A stretch of DNA of 64,000 nucleotides from Hungatella_A sp034142505 (GTDB lineage: Bacteria; Bacillota; Clostridia; Lachnospirales; Lachnospiraceae). The position numbers were made by a program, and so were the translations under genes. The notes beneath the pieces are model-generated. The model did not search any database and had not been told where the DNA came from. It worked only from the letters and a program-made list of their open reading frames with translations. This document shows, piece by piece, positions 26,724-35,613 of this stretch. The stretch spans positions 62,001-126,000 of the forward strand of contig JAWZDV010000050.1 of NCBI GenBank assembly GCA_034142505.1. The letters run 5' to 3'. Within the stretch, counting starts at the first letter, position 1. Every line of letters begins with the position of its first letter.

Positions 26724-27221
26724 TTGGCGAATTTTGTAAAATCAAATCGACTGGAAAGGGTAGCGCAGGGAATTTATTTTTCATCAAATACATGGGAAGA
26801 TGAACTTTTTGTCCTTCAAAAAAGATATTCGGCTATTGTATTTGACAGAGAGACAGCATTATATTTGCATGGACTGACGGATCGTGAATATTTGGAAGTT
26901 CATGTAGGCGTGCCAAAGGGGTTTAATCCATATCGGCTAAAAGAAAAAGGGGTTCGAGTTCATATTTATAGCGAGGAAGTGTATTCGATGGGAATTGTAG
27001 AGGTGCAGACGAATTTCCATAACAAAGTGCGTGTATACGATAAGGAACGGTGTATTTGTGATATGGTTGCTGACAGACCAAATATTGAAGTGCAGACATT
27101 TCAAACAGCTATGAAAGAATACATGTCAGATTCAAACAAGAGATTATCTGTTCTTATGGAATATGCAGGAAAATTGCAAATGAGAGATGAGATTATGAAA
27201 TATGTGGAGGTGATGTTATAA
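26724..27221 (+). pseudogene. AbiEi-type antitoxin, N-terminally truncated
   Basis: The 165-residue frame matches type IV antitoxins of the AbiEi family: LERVAQGIYFSS, then DRETALYLHGLTDREYLEV and VYDKERCICDMVADR. Intact members have about 200 residues, with an N-terminal helix-turn-helix before the LERVARGIY-like segment. Here only the last few residues of that domain (YLANFVKSNR) remain, the first codon is a TTG without a ribosome binding site, and the upstream DNA is unrelated. DNA binding and autoregulation are therefore probably lost. Confidence 0.8.
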
Positions 27222-27450
27222 TTCATGCATTAAAGTAATTGAAAGATAAGGTTAGAAATTATTACATGGTGATGCAAAGATTGCCCAAGGGCTAATTAGA
27301 AATTTCATAATGGAAAGATTCTTTGAACGCATATCTTTTTCAAAATATCATACACAGGACAGACTTCGTCAGTAGTTCAAAATAGATATTTCAACCAATG
27401 ATGCGATAACTCCATCAGCAATAGAATATGATTGCGTAAAGTTGGAGTGA
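27212..27450 (+). pseudogene. AbiEii-type toxin remnant (nucleotidyltransferase)
   Basis: Directly after and overlapping the antitoxin gene, pieces of AbiEii can be read across stop codons: IHALK, LKDKVRN, then GDAKIAQGLIRNFIMERFF, and after a stop FKIDISTNDAITPSAIEY. These correspond to the start and the middle of a protein that normally has nearly 300 residues. The catalytic nucleotidyltransferase core between them is missing. The toxin is therefore dead. Confidence 0.75.
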
Positions 27451-27475
27451 AGTGACAAATAGAAGAGGTGATTTT

Positions 27476-27796
27476 ATGGAACCATCAAAAAGAGATTGGA
27501 AACTTTATAGAGAAAAAGTTGCTGGCTGGCAGGAACTTTACATGGAAAGACTTATAAAGGGCTATATTGCTTATTTAAACAGTGATGAGCATGCGTCAAC
27601 TAAGTTTTGGGAAATGGAAAAGTGTATTAAACAGGATAAGAAAACACCGGGGGTATGGATAGAGCTTAGGAAAGGAACTATGATATTTGACCTGGTTCGT
27701 TTTTTGCAGGATGGAGTGATTGCTTTTGATGATTTGGATGAATTTTCAGATGAACTAAGGGAAAATGTACGGTTATTATGGGAAAGGTTTAAGTAA
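27476..27796 (+). CDS. small conserved protein of unknown function
   Basis: This 106-residue, charged, helical protein begins MEPSKRDWKLYREKVAGWQE. It resembles short Firmicutes proteins with a KFWEMEKCIKQDKKTPGVWI core and a DDLDEFSDELRE C-terminus, which databases sometimes mislabel as multidrug transporter; there is no membrane segment. The ATG at 27476 has AGAGGTGA 6 bp upstream. The role is unknown. Confidence 0.6.
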   Translation: MEPSKRDWKLYREKVAGWQELYMERLIKGYIAYLNSDEHASTKFWEMEKCIKQDKKTPGVWIELRKGTMIFDLVRFLQDGVIAFDDLDEFSDELRENVRLLWERFK

Positions 27797-27945
27797 TCAT
27801 ACGCAGGAGTATTAATATTAAAAAAACCATGCAATGTGGGGGTTTAGATGTTTCAATATAGCTATGAAAGTGAAAAATTAGAGAGTACAGGCCATGGTAT
27901 CGTGGCATGGCGAGGACGTGCATATAGGAATTGTGGGTGATAGTT

Positions 27946-30903
27946 TTGAATATAGAAGCATATGATACAGAGTCGTTAAGAAAGCTGGTCAGACTTCTTG
28001 AATATGAGAATAAGCTGCTAAAAGAGAAGCTGAAGAAAGAAAATATTACATATGACGAAGTTAATCCTTTTGAAGAGATTATAGATCATGCAGAAGAGTA
28101 TGACCCTGATCAGGGAGAGCGTATTAATCATCCGTCTTATATTACAGAAAAGATGGCGACACGCTTTTTTTCGATGTTTTGGGGAAGAGAAGATGTTTAT
28201 GCCAAGCGTGGCAGGAATGGCGGTTATTTTCCGCAATGTGATAATAGGTGGAATGATAAGCTTTGCCCGAAGCAACGTGGGGAAAAGATATTTTGTGATG
28301 AGTGTGAAAATACGAAATGGACAAGGTTGGATGTCAAGAAAATAATAACACATTTGACGGGATATAGAGAAGATGGCTCAGATGTAATAGGTGTATATCC
28401 ACTTTTGCCAAATGGAACGTGCAGATTTATTGTATTTGATTTTGATAATCATGAAAAGGGCGCTGAAGCCACAGATTTTGCGAACACAGATAATGAGTGG
28501 CATAAGGAAGTGGATGCTCTTAGGAAAATTTGTGAATTAAATGGCATTAAGCATTTGGTTGAGAGGTCGCGATCTGGTAAGGGCGCTCATGTCTGGATCT
28601 TTTTTAAGAAAGCAATACCTGCTTCTGTAGCAAGAAATTTTGGTTTTTTATTGTTAGATAAGGGTTCGGCTATCATTAATCTAAAGTCATTTCATTATTA
28701 TGACAGAATGTATCCATCACAAGATGTGGCAAGCAGTATTGGTAATTTGATTGCACTACCTTTACAGGGACAGGCACTAAAAAACGGAAACAGCGCTTTT
28801 GTGGATGAAAATTGGAACGCCTATCCGAATCAGTGGGAGAGTTTATTTAATAAGACAGAAAAACTGAGCATAGAAGATATTGAAAGATATATGACGAAGT
28901 GGCAGGGAGAGTTGGCAGAAACCAGCGGAATGCTTGCGGGGATTGATATAAATAGCAGACCAAAACCATGGAAAAAGAAGTGCGAATTTATTAAGGCGGA
29001 TGTTGTTGGCAAACTTCATATGATACTAAGTAACGGTGTTTATATTGATACATTAAACCTTATGCCGCGAATACAAAATCAGATTCGCAGTTTAACTGCA
29101 TTTGACAATCCCGAATTCTATAAAAATAAAAGGCTTGGGTATTCTAATTATAACAATTTTAGTGCTGTGTATTTGGGAAAAGATATAGATGGATATATAC
29201 AGGTTCCAAGAGGACTGAAGGAACGAATTATAGAAGAATGTAATAAAGCCGGGATTGCTACTGACATCTCTGACCAAAGAGAAAAAGGAAATCCAATCAG
29301 AGTTGCTTTTAAAGGAGACTTACGGACACAGCAGGAGCTGGCGGTGGAAAAAATGCTGACATATTCAGAGGGTGTATTAAGTGCGGCAACTGCATTTGGT
29401 AAAACAGTTGTGTGCAGTTACCTTATTGCAGAGAGAAAGGTAAATACACTTATCCTGTTACAAAGTAAGGATTTGCTAAATCAGTGGGTGGATGAACTGA
29501 ATAAATTTCTGGAAATAAAAGAAGAACCGCCCGTATATAAAACGAAAACAGGCAGAAAGAAAAAGCGAGACAGTGTTATTGGAATGTTACATGGTAGTAA
29601 GAATACATTGACTGGCATAATAGATGTTGCAATGGTTGGCTCTATGAATAGCAAAGGGAAGTTTAATGAGTTGATTAATTCCTATGGAATGGTAATTATG
29701 GATGAATGTCATCATGCAGCATCTAATACATCCATGGATTTACTACAGAAAATCAATGCGAAATATGTTTATGGAGTTTCTGCCACGCCAAAACGTGGAG
29801 ACAGTCTGGACAGGATTATATATATGCTGATTGGTCCACTGCGGCATAGATTTTCGGCCCTGGAGAGAGCGCAGGAGCAAGGGATAGGACATTATTTCAT
29901 TCCAAGATATACAAGAGTTGTGGATACTGTTGACACTAAGGGTGATATCAACAAAGCATATAGTTTGATTAGCAATAGTAAAGTTCGTAATGAGATGATT
30001 GTAGATGATGTAAAGAAGAGTATTGCAATGAATCAGACTCCGGTTATTTTAGCCAGACTTAAGGAACATGTAAAGCTTTTATATGATGCGCTGAAAAATG
30101 AAGCTGATCATGTTTTTCTTTTGTATGGTAATAATTCTGATAAGGAAAATGCAGATATACGAGTAAGATTAAAGCAAGTTCCTAAAAAAGAATCACTTAT
30201 TTTGGTTGCAACCGGACAAAAGATAGGGGAAGGTTTTAATTTTCCGCGACTTGATGTATTGATGCTTGCAGCGCCTGTATCTTTTGAAGGACGTCTGGAA
30301 CAGTATGTTGGAAGATTGAATCGTGACTATGAGGGAAAACAAGCGGTTTATGTGTATGACTATATTGACTCGCATGTGCGTTTTTTTGATAAAATGTATG
30401 CAAAAAGATTAAGAACTTATAAGCGTACAGGTTTCTCTATATGGACCGGAGATGTACAGTCTAAGCAGAACATTAATGCAATTTATGACTCGGATAATTA
30501 CACTGAAAAGTTTGAACTGGATATTGTGGAAGCAGAAAAGATGATCGTGATTTCAAGCCCGAACATCCGATCGGATAAGGTTGAAAGACTGTTATTATTG
30601 GTCAAAGGCCGGCAGGAAACTGGCGTAAAGGTAACTGTCATTACCACAGACCCGGAAGATGTTGTATTTGGTAACTCTGATGTCTTTTATGAATTAATCA
30701 GTGAGATGCAGCAGGCAGGAATAAATGTAGCAACAAAAGCCGAAGTAGAAGAAAGGTTTGCTGTTATAGATGATGAATTAGTATGGCATGGTGGCATGAA
30801 TTTGCTTGGAAAGGTAGATATCTGGGATAATTTAATGCGCATAAAGGAGCATCAGGTAGCAGCGGAACTTTTAGAAATTGCACTTGGTGTTACATCGGAA
30901 TAA
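27946..30903 (+). CDS. TOTE-type primase-helicase with C-terminal PLD-like domain
   Basis: This protein of about 985 residues combines several nucleic-acid domains. A short N-terminal coiled coil (residues 5-35) is followed by a zinc-binding stretch (CDNRWNDKLCP and CDEC). An archaeo-eukaryotic-type primase domain carries VFDFDNH and SRSGKGAHVWIF. An SF2 helicase has AFGKTVV (Walker A), MDECHHAA (motif II), GVSATPKR and GRLNRDY (motif VI). The C-terminal phospholipase-D-like region has WHGGMN. NCBI families call this arrangement the TOTE conflict system primase. It could start or restart replication or repair at invading DNA. The start is probably TTG 27946; the frame is open upstream to 27931. 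The next gene is also a helicase. Confidence 0.8.
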   Translation: MNIEAYDTESLRKLVRLLEYENKLLKEKLKKENITYDEVNPFEEIIDHAEEYDPDQGERINHPSYITEKMATRFFSMFWGREDVYAKRGRNGGYFPQCDNRWNDKLCPKQRGEKIFCDECENTKWTRLDVKKIITHLTGYREDGSDVIGVYPLLPNGTCRFIVFDFDNHEKGAEATDFANTDNEWHKEVDALRKICELNGIKHLVERSRSGKGAHVWIFFKKAIPASVARNFGFLLLDKGSAIINLKSFHYYDRMYPSQDVASSIGNLIALPLQGQALKNGNSAFVDENWNAYPNQWESLFNKTEKLSIEDIERYMTKWQGELAETSGMLAGIDINSRPKPWKKKCEFIKADVVGKLHMILSNGVYIDTLNLMPRIQNQIRSLTAFDNPEFYKNKRLGYSNYNNFSAVYLGKDIDGYIQVPRGLKERIIEECNKAGIATDISDQREKGNPIRVAFKGDLRTQQELAVEKMLTYSEGVLSAATAFGKTVVCSYLIAERKVNTLILLQSKDLLNQWVDELNKFLEIKEEPPVYKTKTGRKKKRDSVIGMLHGSKNTLTGIIDVAMVGSMNSKGKFNELINSYGMVIMDECHHAASNTSMDLLQKINAKYVYGVSATPKRGDSLDRIIYMLIGPLRHRFSALERAQEQGIGHYFIPRYTRVVDTVDTKGDINKAYSLISNSKVRNEMIVDDVKKSIAMNQTPVILARLKEHVKLLYDALKNEADHVFLLYGNNSDKENADIRVRLKQVPKKESLILVATGQKIGEGFNFPRLDVLMLAAPVSFEGRLEQYVGRLNRDYEGKQAVYVYDYIDSHVRFFDKMYAKRLRTYKRTGFSIWTGDVQSKQNINAIYDSDNYTEKFELDIVEAEKMIVISSPNIRSDKVERLLLLVKGRQETGVKVTVITTDPEDVVFGNSDVFYELISEMQQAGINVATKAEVEERFAVIDDELVWHGGMNLLGKVDIWDNLMRIKEHQVAAELLEIALGVTSE

Positions 30904-30988
30904 GGATTGCAAAACTTGCAACAGTTCAATTGGGAGTTGGAAATCCATATAACGTCTGTTGAAAAAACACAAAGAGGAAATAGGTCTC

Positions 30989-33736
30989 ATGGATATCACT
31001 AAATTTATGATTCTCGTCAGAGGAGAGGATAAAACTGCTCAAATAGATTCGTTTTCATATGATGAACGGAATAAAAAAATAATAATCAATTACCATAATG
31101 GAAAAAAACCATTTTCTTACAGCGAAGAGAATATCAAGATTTTCGAAACGCCTAAAATAATTGATTTAAACGACAGAACTGCTTATATTGAGGATATACC
31201 TCTTTATGAACCGCGATGTATACTGGATTTTGGGGTGAAAATTCGGATTATTCAATATAATGGAATTTCCCGCACGGTAGATCCGGGAACATTTTCACTT
31301 ATTGAAAATAATGCAAATATAGGAAGCACAAAGCAAATTTTAGAATATCTTCGTGAAATTTCGCAATACACAATGGAGGTGCAGGAGGAAGAAGCCTTTT
31401 TGAAACAGGAGATGAATCAACTCACGTTTGTTCATCCTGAGAGTGTATTGAACCAATATCTTCTGAAGAAACCAGTTAAGATTCACTCGCTTAACAAAGA
31501 AGATGTTATTTTCCCATTTTCATTCAATCTGAGTCAGAGAATGGCGCTGGAACAGGCTTTGACACATTCGATTTCGGTTATTGAGGGGCCACCGGGAACG
31601 GGGAAGACGCAGACGATTCTGAATATTCTGGCTAATTTGGTACTGCGCAGGCAAAGTGTGGCGGTGGTATCGAATAACAATGAGGCAGTTAAAAATGTGA
31701 TAGAAAAGCTGCAAAAAGAACGCTATGGTTTTCTTGCAGCTTTTTTAGGGAAAAAGAAAAACCAGGAGGCTTTCTTTTTAGATATGCCGGTTCCGGATGT
31801 AGATGGATGGGACTGTGAAGAGACGGAGCAGGAATTGACAGAGGCGATCCGCCGGTGGAATGTTGAATTAACAGAACTGATGAATCAGGAAAGGAAAAAA
31901 GCTGCTTTGGAGCAGGAACTACGTTCATGGAAATTGGAGGAGGAGCATTTTGAGTCATATTTTTCCCAACAGAATGTGGAGGAAATTGCAAAATTACCTC
32001 TTTTGTGCCGGACTCCCGACAAGATTCTTTCTTTCATAGCAGAAACTTCTGTTGTGCAGGAATATGAGCAAACGGACAAATGGTTATATCGGATAAAACT
32101 ATTAATCAAATATGGTATTTTTGATATCAAAAAATGGAGCCAGCAGGATGTTTCGCTTTTGCTTACTATGCAGAAACGGTATTATCAATTACAAATTAGG
32201 CAGCTGGAGGAAGAAATTCAAAGGCTGAGCAGCCAATTAAAACAAAGTTCATTTGAAGAATTGAAAAATCAGCACCAGGAGGCGTCCGCAAAATTATTCC
32301 GCAAATGTCTTCACCAATATTACTGTAATAGTTGTAATCCGGATTTTACGAAAAAGAATTACAAAGTGCGGTTTTTGGAATTTATTAAGTCCTATCCCAT
32401 TCTGCTTAGCACAACTTACTCTCTGAGGCGTTCTATCCCACAGAATTATTTACTGGATTATGTCATTATAGATGAGTCGTCGCAGGTGGATCTGATCACA
32501 GGTGTGCTGGCATTTTCCTGTTGTAAAAATGTAATTATTGTCGGCGACTTAAAGCAGTTGTCTCAGATTACGGATGAAAAGATAAAAGACAAGCTTCAAA
32601 TAACACAGCCTTCAAGGGAATATGATTACTTTTCAAATAGTATTCTTTCTTCGGTATTGTCGCTTTATAAAGAAGATATAACTCCTGTTATCTTGAGAGA
32701 ACATTACCGGTGTCATCCTCAAATTATAGAATTCTGCAACCAGAAATACTATGACGGCCAGTTGATTGCATACACAAAATCTGATCCGGAGGACGTGCCA
32801 CTGGTACTATACAAAACATCAGAAGGTAACCATATGAGGCGTGTTACCCGTGGAGGAGACAAGGGGATTTATAATCAGCGGGAAATAGACGTCATTGTTG
32901 AGGAGATTTTGAATCATCTGGAGTTAGAATATCATAATGAGGAAGTTGGGGTGGTGACGCCTTATCGGAAACAGGCAGACAAAGCGGCAGGTTTTTTGGA
33001 CCCTATGGTTGCGTGCGATACGGTACATAAATATCAGGGGCGGGAAAAAAGTACTATTATTATGTCAACCGTGTTGGACAGTTCGTGGTACGGTAAGCAT
33101 AGTCTGGCATTTGTAGACAATCCGCAGATGGTTAATGTAGCCGTATCCAGAGCGATCAAGTGTTTTATTCTGGTTACGGATCATGATCTGTTTTTTAAAC
33201 GGGGAGAACACATTGAAGATTTAATTCGGTATATGCAGTACAGCACTTTGGATGAAAATGTGGTGGAGAGCCAGATTGTTTCTGTCTTCGATTTATTGTA
33301 TCAGAAATATTCCAGCAAACTCCGGCCTCTGAAGGAGAAAATGAATTCAAAAGCCCGCTACCAGTCAGAGGAAGCGTTACGTGTCATGTTAGAAGAAATG
33401 TTGAAAGAACCTGCATATTCCAGGTACAAGTATTCACAAGGTGTGTTAATCCGGAATTTATTAAAAGATATGGACTTATTGACAGAACAGGAGAAACGAT
33501 TTGTCAAGAACCGGGCATCCTTGGATTTTGTATTATTTTATAGACAAGACAAGAGTTGCGCTCTGGTAATCGAGGTGGATGGTTTTGCTTTTCATGAAAA
33601 TCAACCAAAACAGCTTGAAAGAGACTTGATGAAGGACCAAATCTTGCAGAAATACCATATTCCATTTTTACGCCTTGCCACTAACGGAAGTCAGGAGAGA
33701 TGTAAAATTGAAAAAATACTAATGCTGAAGAATTGA
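30989..33736 (+). CDS. UPF1-like SF1 helicase with C-terminal nuclease-like domain
   Basis: This protein has about 915 residues. Helicase motifs in order are IEGPPGTGKTQT (Walker A), VIIDESSQVD (motif II), VGDLKQLSQI (motif III), LREHYRCHPQII (motif IV), DTVHKYQGREK (motif V) and NVAVSRA (motif VI), with a long coiled-coil insertion between motifs I and II. The C-terminus (FVLFYRQDKSCALVIEVDG, then ERDLMKDQILQKY and PFLRLAT) matches the DUF2726/Vsr-like PD-(D/E)XK pattern. It probably unwinds and cuts nucleic acid. ATG 30989 is preferred because the upstream TTG at 30959 has no site in reach. It lies 85 bp after the primase-helicase, on the same strand, at the right end of the AT-rich island. 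Confidence 0.85.
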   Translation: MDITKFMILVRGEDKTAQIDSFSYDERNKKIIINYHNGKKPFSYSEENIKIFETPKIIDLNDRTAYIEDIPLYEPRCILDFGVKIRIIQYNGISRTVDPGTFSLIENNANIGSTKQILEYLREISQYTMEVQEEEAFLKQEMNQLTFVHPESVLNQYLLKKPVKIHSLNKEDVIFPFSFNLSQRMALEQALTHSISVIEGPPGTGKTQTILNILANLVLRRQSVAVVSNNNEAVKNVIEKLQKERYGFLAAFLGKKKNQEAFFLDMPVPDVDGWDCEETEQELTEAIRRWNVELTELMNQERKKAALEQELRSWKLEEEHFESYFSQQNVEEIAKLPLLCRTPDKILSFIAETSVVQEYEQTDKWLYRIKLLIKYGIFDIKKWSQQDVSLLLTMQKRYYQLQIRQLEEEIQRLSSQLKQSSFEELKNQHQEASAKLFRKCLHQYYCNSCNPDFTKKNYKVRFLEFIKSYPILLSTTYSLRRSIPQNYLLDYVIIDESSQVDLITGVLAFSCCKNVIIVGDLKQLSQITDEKIKDKLQITQPSREYDYFSNSILSSVLSLYKEDITPVILREHYRCHPQIIEFCNQKYYDGQLIAYTKSDPEDVPLVLYKTSEGNHMRRVTRGGDKGIYNQREIDVIVEEILNHLELEYHNEEVGVVTPYRKQADKAAGFLDPMVACDTVHKYQGREKSTIIMSTVLDSSWYGKHSLAFVDNPQMVNVAVSRAIKCFILVTDHDLFFKRGEHIEDLIRYMQYSTLDENVVESQIVSVFDLLYQKYSSKLRPLKEKMNSKARYQSEEALRVMLEEMLKEPAYSRYKYSQGVLIRNLLKDMDLLTEQEKRFVKNRASLDFVLFYRQDKSCALVIEVDGFAFHENQPKQLERDLMKDQILQKYHIPFLRLATNGSQERCKIEKILMLKN

Positions 33737-33822
33737 GGTACAAAATCTTAGTTTTCATCATTTCCTTTTCCATCTAAGTCTGCTAGAATAATAATAGTTT
33801 ATTACATGGAAGGAGCAACATC

Positions 33823-34449
33823 ATGGCAAACCGCTATCAAGTGATTGATGAAAAAAACTGGAAGAGAGCAATGCACTGCATGGTATTCCGAAACAGCGTG
33901 GAACCGGCCTTTTGTGTGACTTTTGAACTGGATATCACGAAGTTTCTGCCTAAAGTAAAGAGTCAAAAGCTTTCATTCACCATGGCCATGATTTATGTGG
34001 TTTCTAAATGTGCCAATGAGATTGAAGAGTTCCGCTATCGCTTTGTAGACGGCAATGTGGTGCTATTTGACCGGATTGACACGGCATTTACCTACCTGAA
34101 TATGGAGACAGAGCTGTTTAAGGTAGTCAATGTTCCGATGATGGATTCCATGGAAGAGTACGTTGCAGCGGCGAAAAAAGCGGCTGAAGAGCAGCAGGAG
34201 TATTTCACCGGGCCGCTGGGGAATGATGTGTTTCAGTTTTCACCCATGCCATGGATCTCCTACACGCACATTTCCCATACCAACTCGGGAAAGAAGGACA
34301 ATGCAACTCCGCTGTTTGACTGGGGAAAATATTTTGAGAGAGACGGGAAAATACTTCTGCCATTTTCTGTCCAGGCCCACCATTCCTTTGTGGATGGTCT
34401 GCATGTGGGAAGACTGGCGGAAGCGGTGCAGAAATATCTGGATGATTAA
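33823..34449 (+). CDS. chloramphenicol acetyltransferase-like O-acyltransferase
   Basis: This 208-residue protein matches the CAT family, which transfers acetyl from acetyl-CoA to a hydroxyl. The hallmark HHSFVDGLHVG with the catalytic His lies at about 186-196. It also has the trimer-type core FTMAMIYVVSKCAN and PMPWISYTHISH. A GGAGCA ribosome binding site precedes the ATG. Many chromosomal CAT-like proteins in Clostridia do not confer drug resistance, so the acceptor is uncertain. It is followed closely by an oxidase-like gene. GC content returns to the background level here, after the AT-rich island. Confidence 0.82.
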   Translation: MANRYQVIDEKNWKRAMHCMVFRNSVEPAFCVTFELDITKFLPKVKSQKLSFTMAMIYVVSKCANEIEEFRYRFVDGNVVLFDRIDTAFTYLNMETELFKVVNVPMMDSMEEYVAAAKKAAEEQQEYFTGPLGNDVFQFSPMPWISYTHISHTNSGKKDNATPLFDWGKYFERDGKILLPFSVQAHHSFVDGLHVGRLAEAVQKYLDD

Positions 34450-34472
34450 GAAAGGTAAAGGAGGAAGTTATT

Positions 34473-34892
34473 ATGATGAGAAATCCGGAACAGACAATTG
34501 GGAATCTGGTTGACAAGGCGACGCTTACGGTGATCGCGTATGAGGACAGTGAGGGATTTCCAGTGACGAGAGCCATGCTGGCACCGAGAGAGCGGGAAGG
34601 GATTAAGGTGTTCTGGTTTACCACAAACACTTCCTCCAGGAAAATAAGCTGCTATCGCAAGAATCCAAAGGCAAGCATTTATTTTGTGGACAAACGGTTC
34701 TTCCGGGGTGTGAATCTGGTGGGGACGATGGAGGTTCTTGAGACGGCGGAAGCCAAGGAACGGATCTGGCGTGAGGGAGATACCATGTATTACCCGGAAG
34801 GAGTGACGGACCCGGATTACTGTGTACTTAAGTTTACGGCGGTGAAGGGACGGTATTACAGCAATTTTTCTTCACAGGATTTTGATGTGTAG
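34473..34892 (+). CDS. pyridoxamine 5'-phosphate oxidase-like flavin-binding protein
   Basis: This 139-residue protein is a split-barrel flavin-binding protein of the general-stress-protein-26 type: ATLTVIAYEDSEGFPVTRAM, then VFWFTTNTSSRK and ASIYFVDKRFFRGVNLVG. It probably binds FMN or F420-like cofactors and reduces small molecules; true pyridoxamine oxidase activity is unlikely in this subgroup. AAAGGAGG precedes two consecutive ATG codons. It is 23 bp downstream of the CAT-like gene and 16 bp upstream of the deformylase gene, so the three form one operon. Confidence 0.8.
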   Translation: MMRNPEQTIGNLVDKATLTVIAYEDSEGFPVTRAMLAPREREGIKVFWFTTNTSSRKISCYRKNPKASIYFVDKRFFRGVNLVGTMEVLETAEAKERIWREGDTMYYPEGVTDPDYCVLKFTAVKGRYYSNFSSQDFDV

Positions 34893-34908
34893 GATTTAAG
34901 GTGGAATT

Positions 34909-35403
34909 ATGGTAAAAGAGATATTAAAACTGGGGAATCCAAAGCTTTATGAGGTGAGCGAGGAGATCACGGAAGCGGATCTGGAACATTTGCCGGAATG
35001 GGTGGCTGATTTGCATGATACGTTGATGGATTACCGGAAAATCTATGGCGCCGGTCGGGCAGTGGCAGCTCCGCAGATTGGGGTGCAAAAGCGGCTTTTG
35101 TATATGTATACTGATAAAGCCTATGTATTTGTGAATCCGGTTTTGACATTTCCAGATGAAGAGACCTATACGCTGATGGATGACTGTATGTCGTTTCCCG
35201 GGCTGATGGTTGAGGTGCGGAGGCATCGGAGGGCGGATATCTGTTATTTGGATGAGAATATGCAGAAGCGGGAAATGCATTTGGAAGGAGATTTGGCGGA
35301 ATTGTTTCAGCATGAGTATGACCATCTGGATGGGATACTGGCGACGATGAGGGCGGTGGATAATAAGGCGTTTTATTTGGGGCAGATGAAGAGAGAATGC
35401 TGA
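34909..35403 (+). CDS. def: peptide deformylase, divergent motif II
   Basis: This 164-residue enzyme removes the formyl group from nascent proteins. Motif I is GAGRAVAAPQ (47-56) and motif III is HEYDH (135-139), giving the two metal-binding His and the catalytic Glu136. Motif II, normally EGCLS, reads DDCMS (91-95): the metal-binding Cys93 is kept but Glu and Gly are both Asp. It may therefore be an auxiliary deformylase rather than the main one; in bacteria with two copies one often diverges. It is the last gene of the three-gene cluster starting with the CAT-like gene. Confidence 0.82.
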   Translation: MVKEILKLGNPKLYEVSEEITEADLEHLPEWVADLHDTLMDYRKIYGAGRAVAAPQIGVQKRLLYMYTDKAYVFVNPVLTFPDEETYTLMDDCMSFPGLMVEVRRHRRADICYLDENMQKREMHLEGDLAELFQHEYDHLDGILATMRAVDNKAFYLGQMKREC

Positions 35404-35446
35404 TGAAATGTCTGAAAATTCTGCAAGTATGAACAAATTGTGAAAA

Positions 35447-35473
35447 TTAGCACTCGTCGCTTGACAGTGCTAA
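35447..35473 (+). promoter_or_regulatory. CIRCE operator (HrcA binding site)
   Basis: TTAGCACTC, nine bases, then CAGTGCTAA. The right arm differs from the perfect GAGTGCTAA at one base. HrcA binds this element and represses heat-shock genes in Firmicutes. Confidence 0.85.
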
Positions 35474-35489
35474 CAAAAGGTGGTATAAC
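35461..35489 (+). promoter_or_regulatory. hsp20 promoter overlapping CIRCE
   Basis: A perfect TTGACA at 35461-35466 lies within the CIRCE spacer and right arm. After 17 bp comes TATAAC at 35484-35489. HrcA bound to CIRCE would block the -35 region directly. Confidence 0.75.
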
Positions 35490-35613
35490 AGAGTCAGAAC
35501 AAAGGAAGAGGAATAAAAAGAGGGCCGCAAAAAAGTCCTATGAATTCCTTGAAACATCCCGGTTCCAGGAAACAGGTAAACAAACATAGTGATTAGAAAA
35601 GGAGAGATGATTT

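Noticed and set aside
27848..27940. Possible 30-residue protein beginning MFQYSYESEK
   Set aside because: Too short, no clear ribosome binding site, overlaps the leader of the primase-helicase gene.
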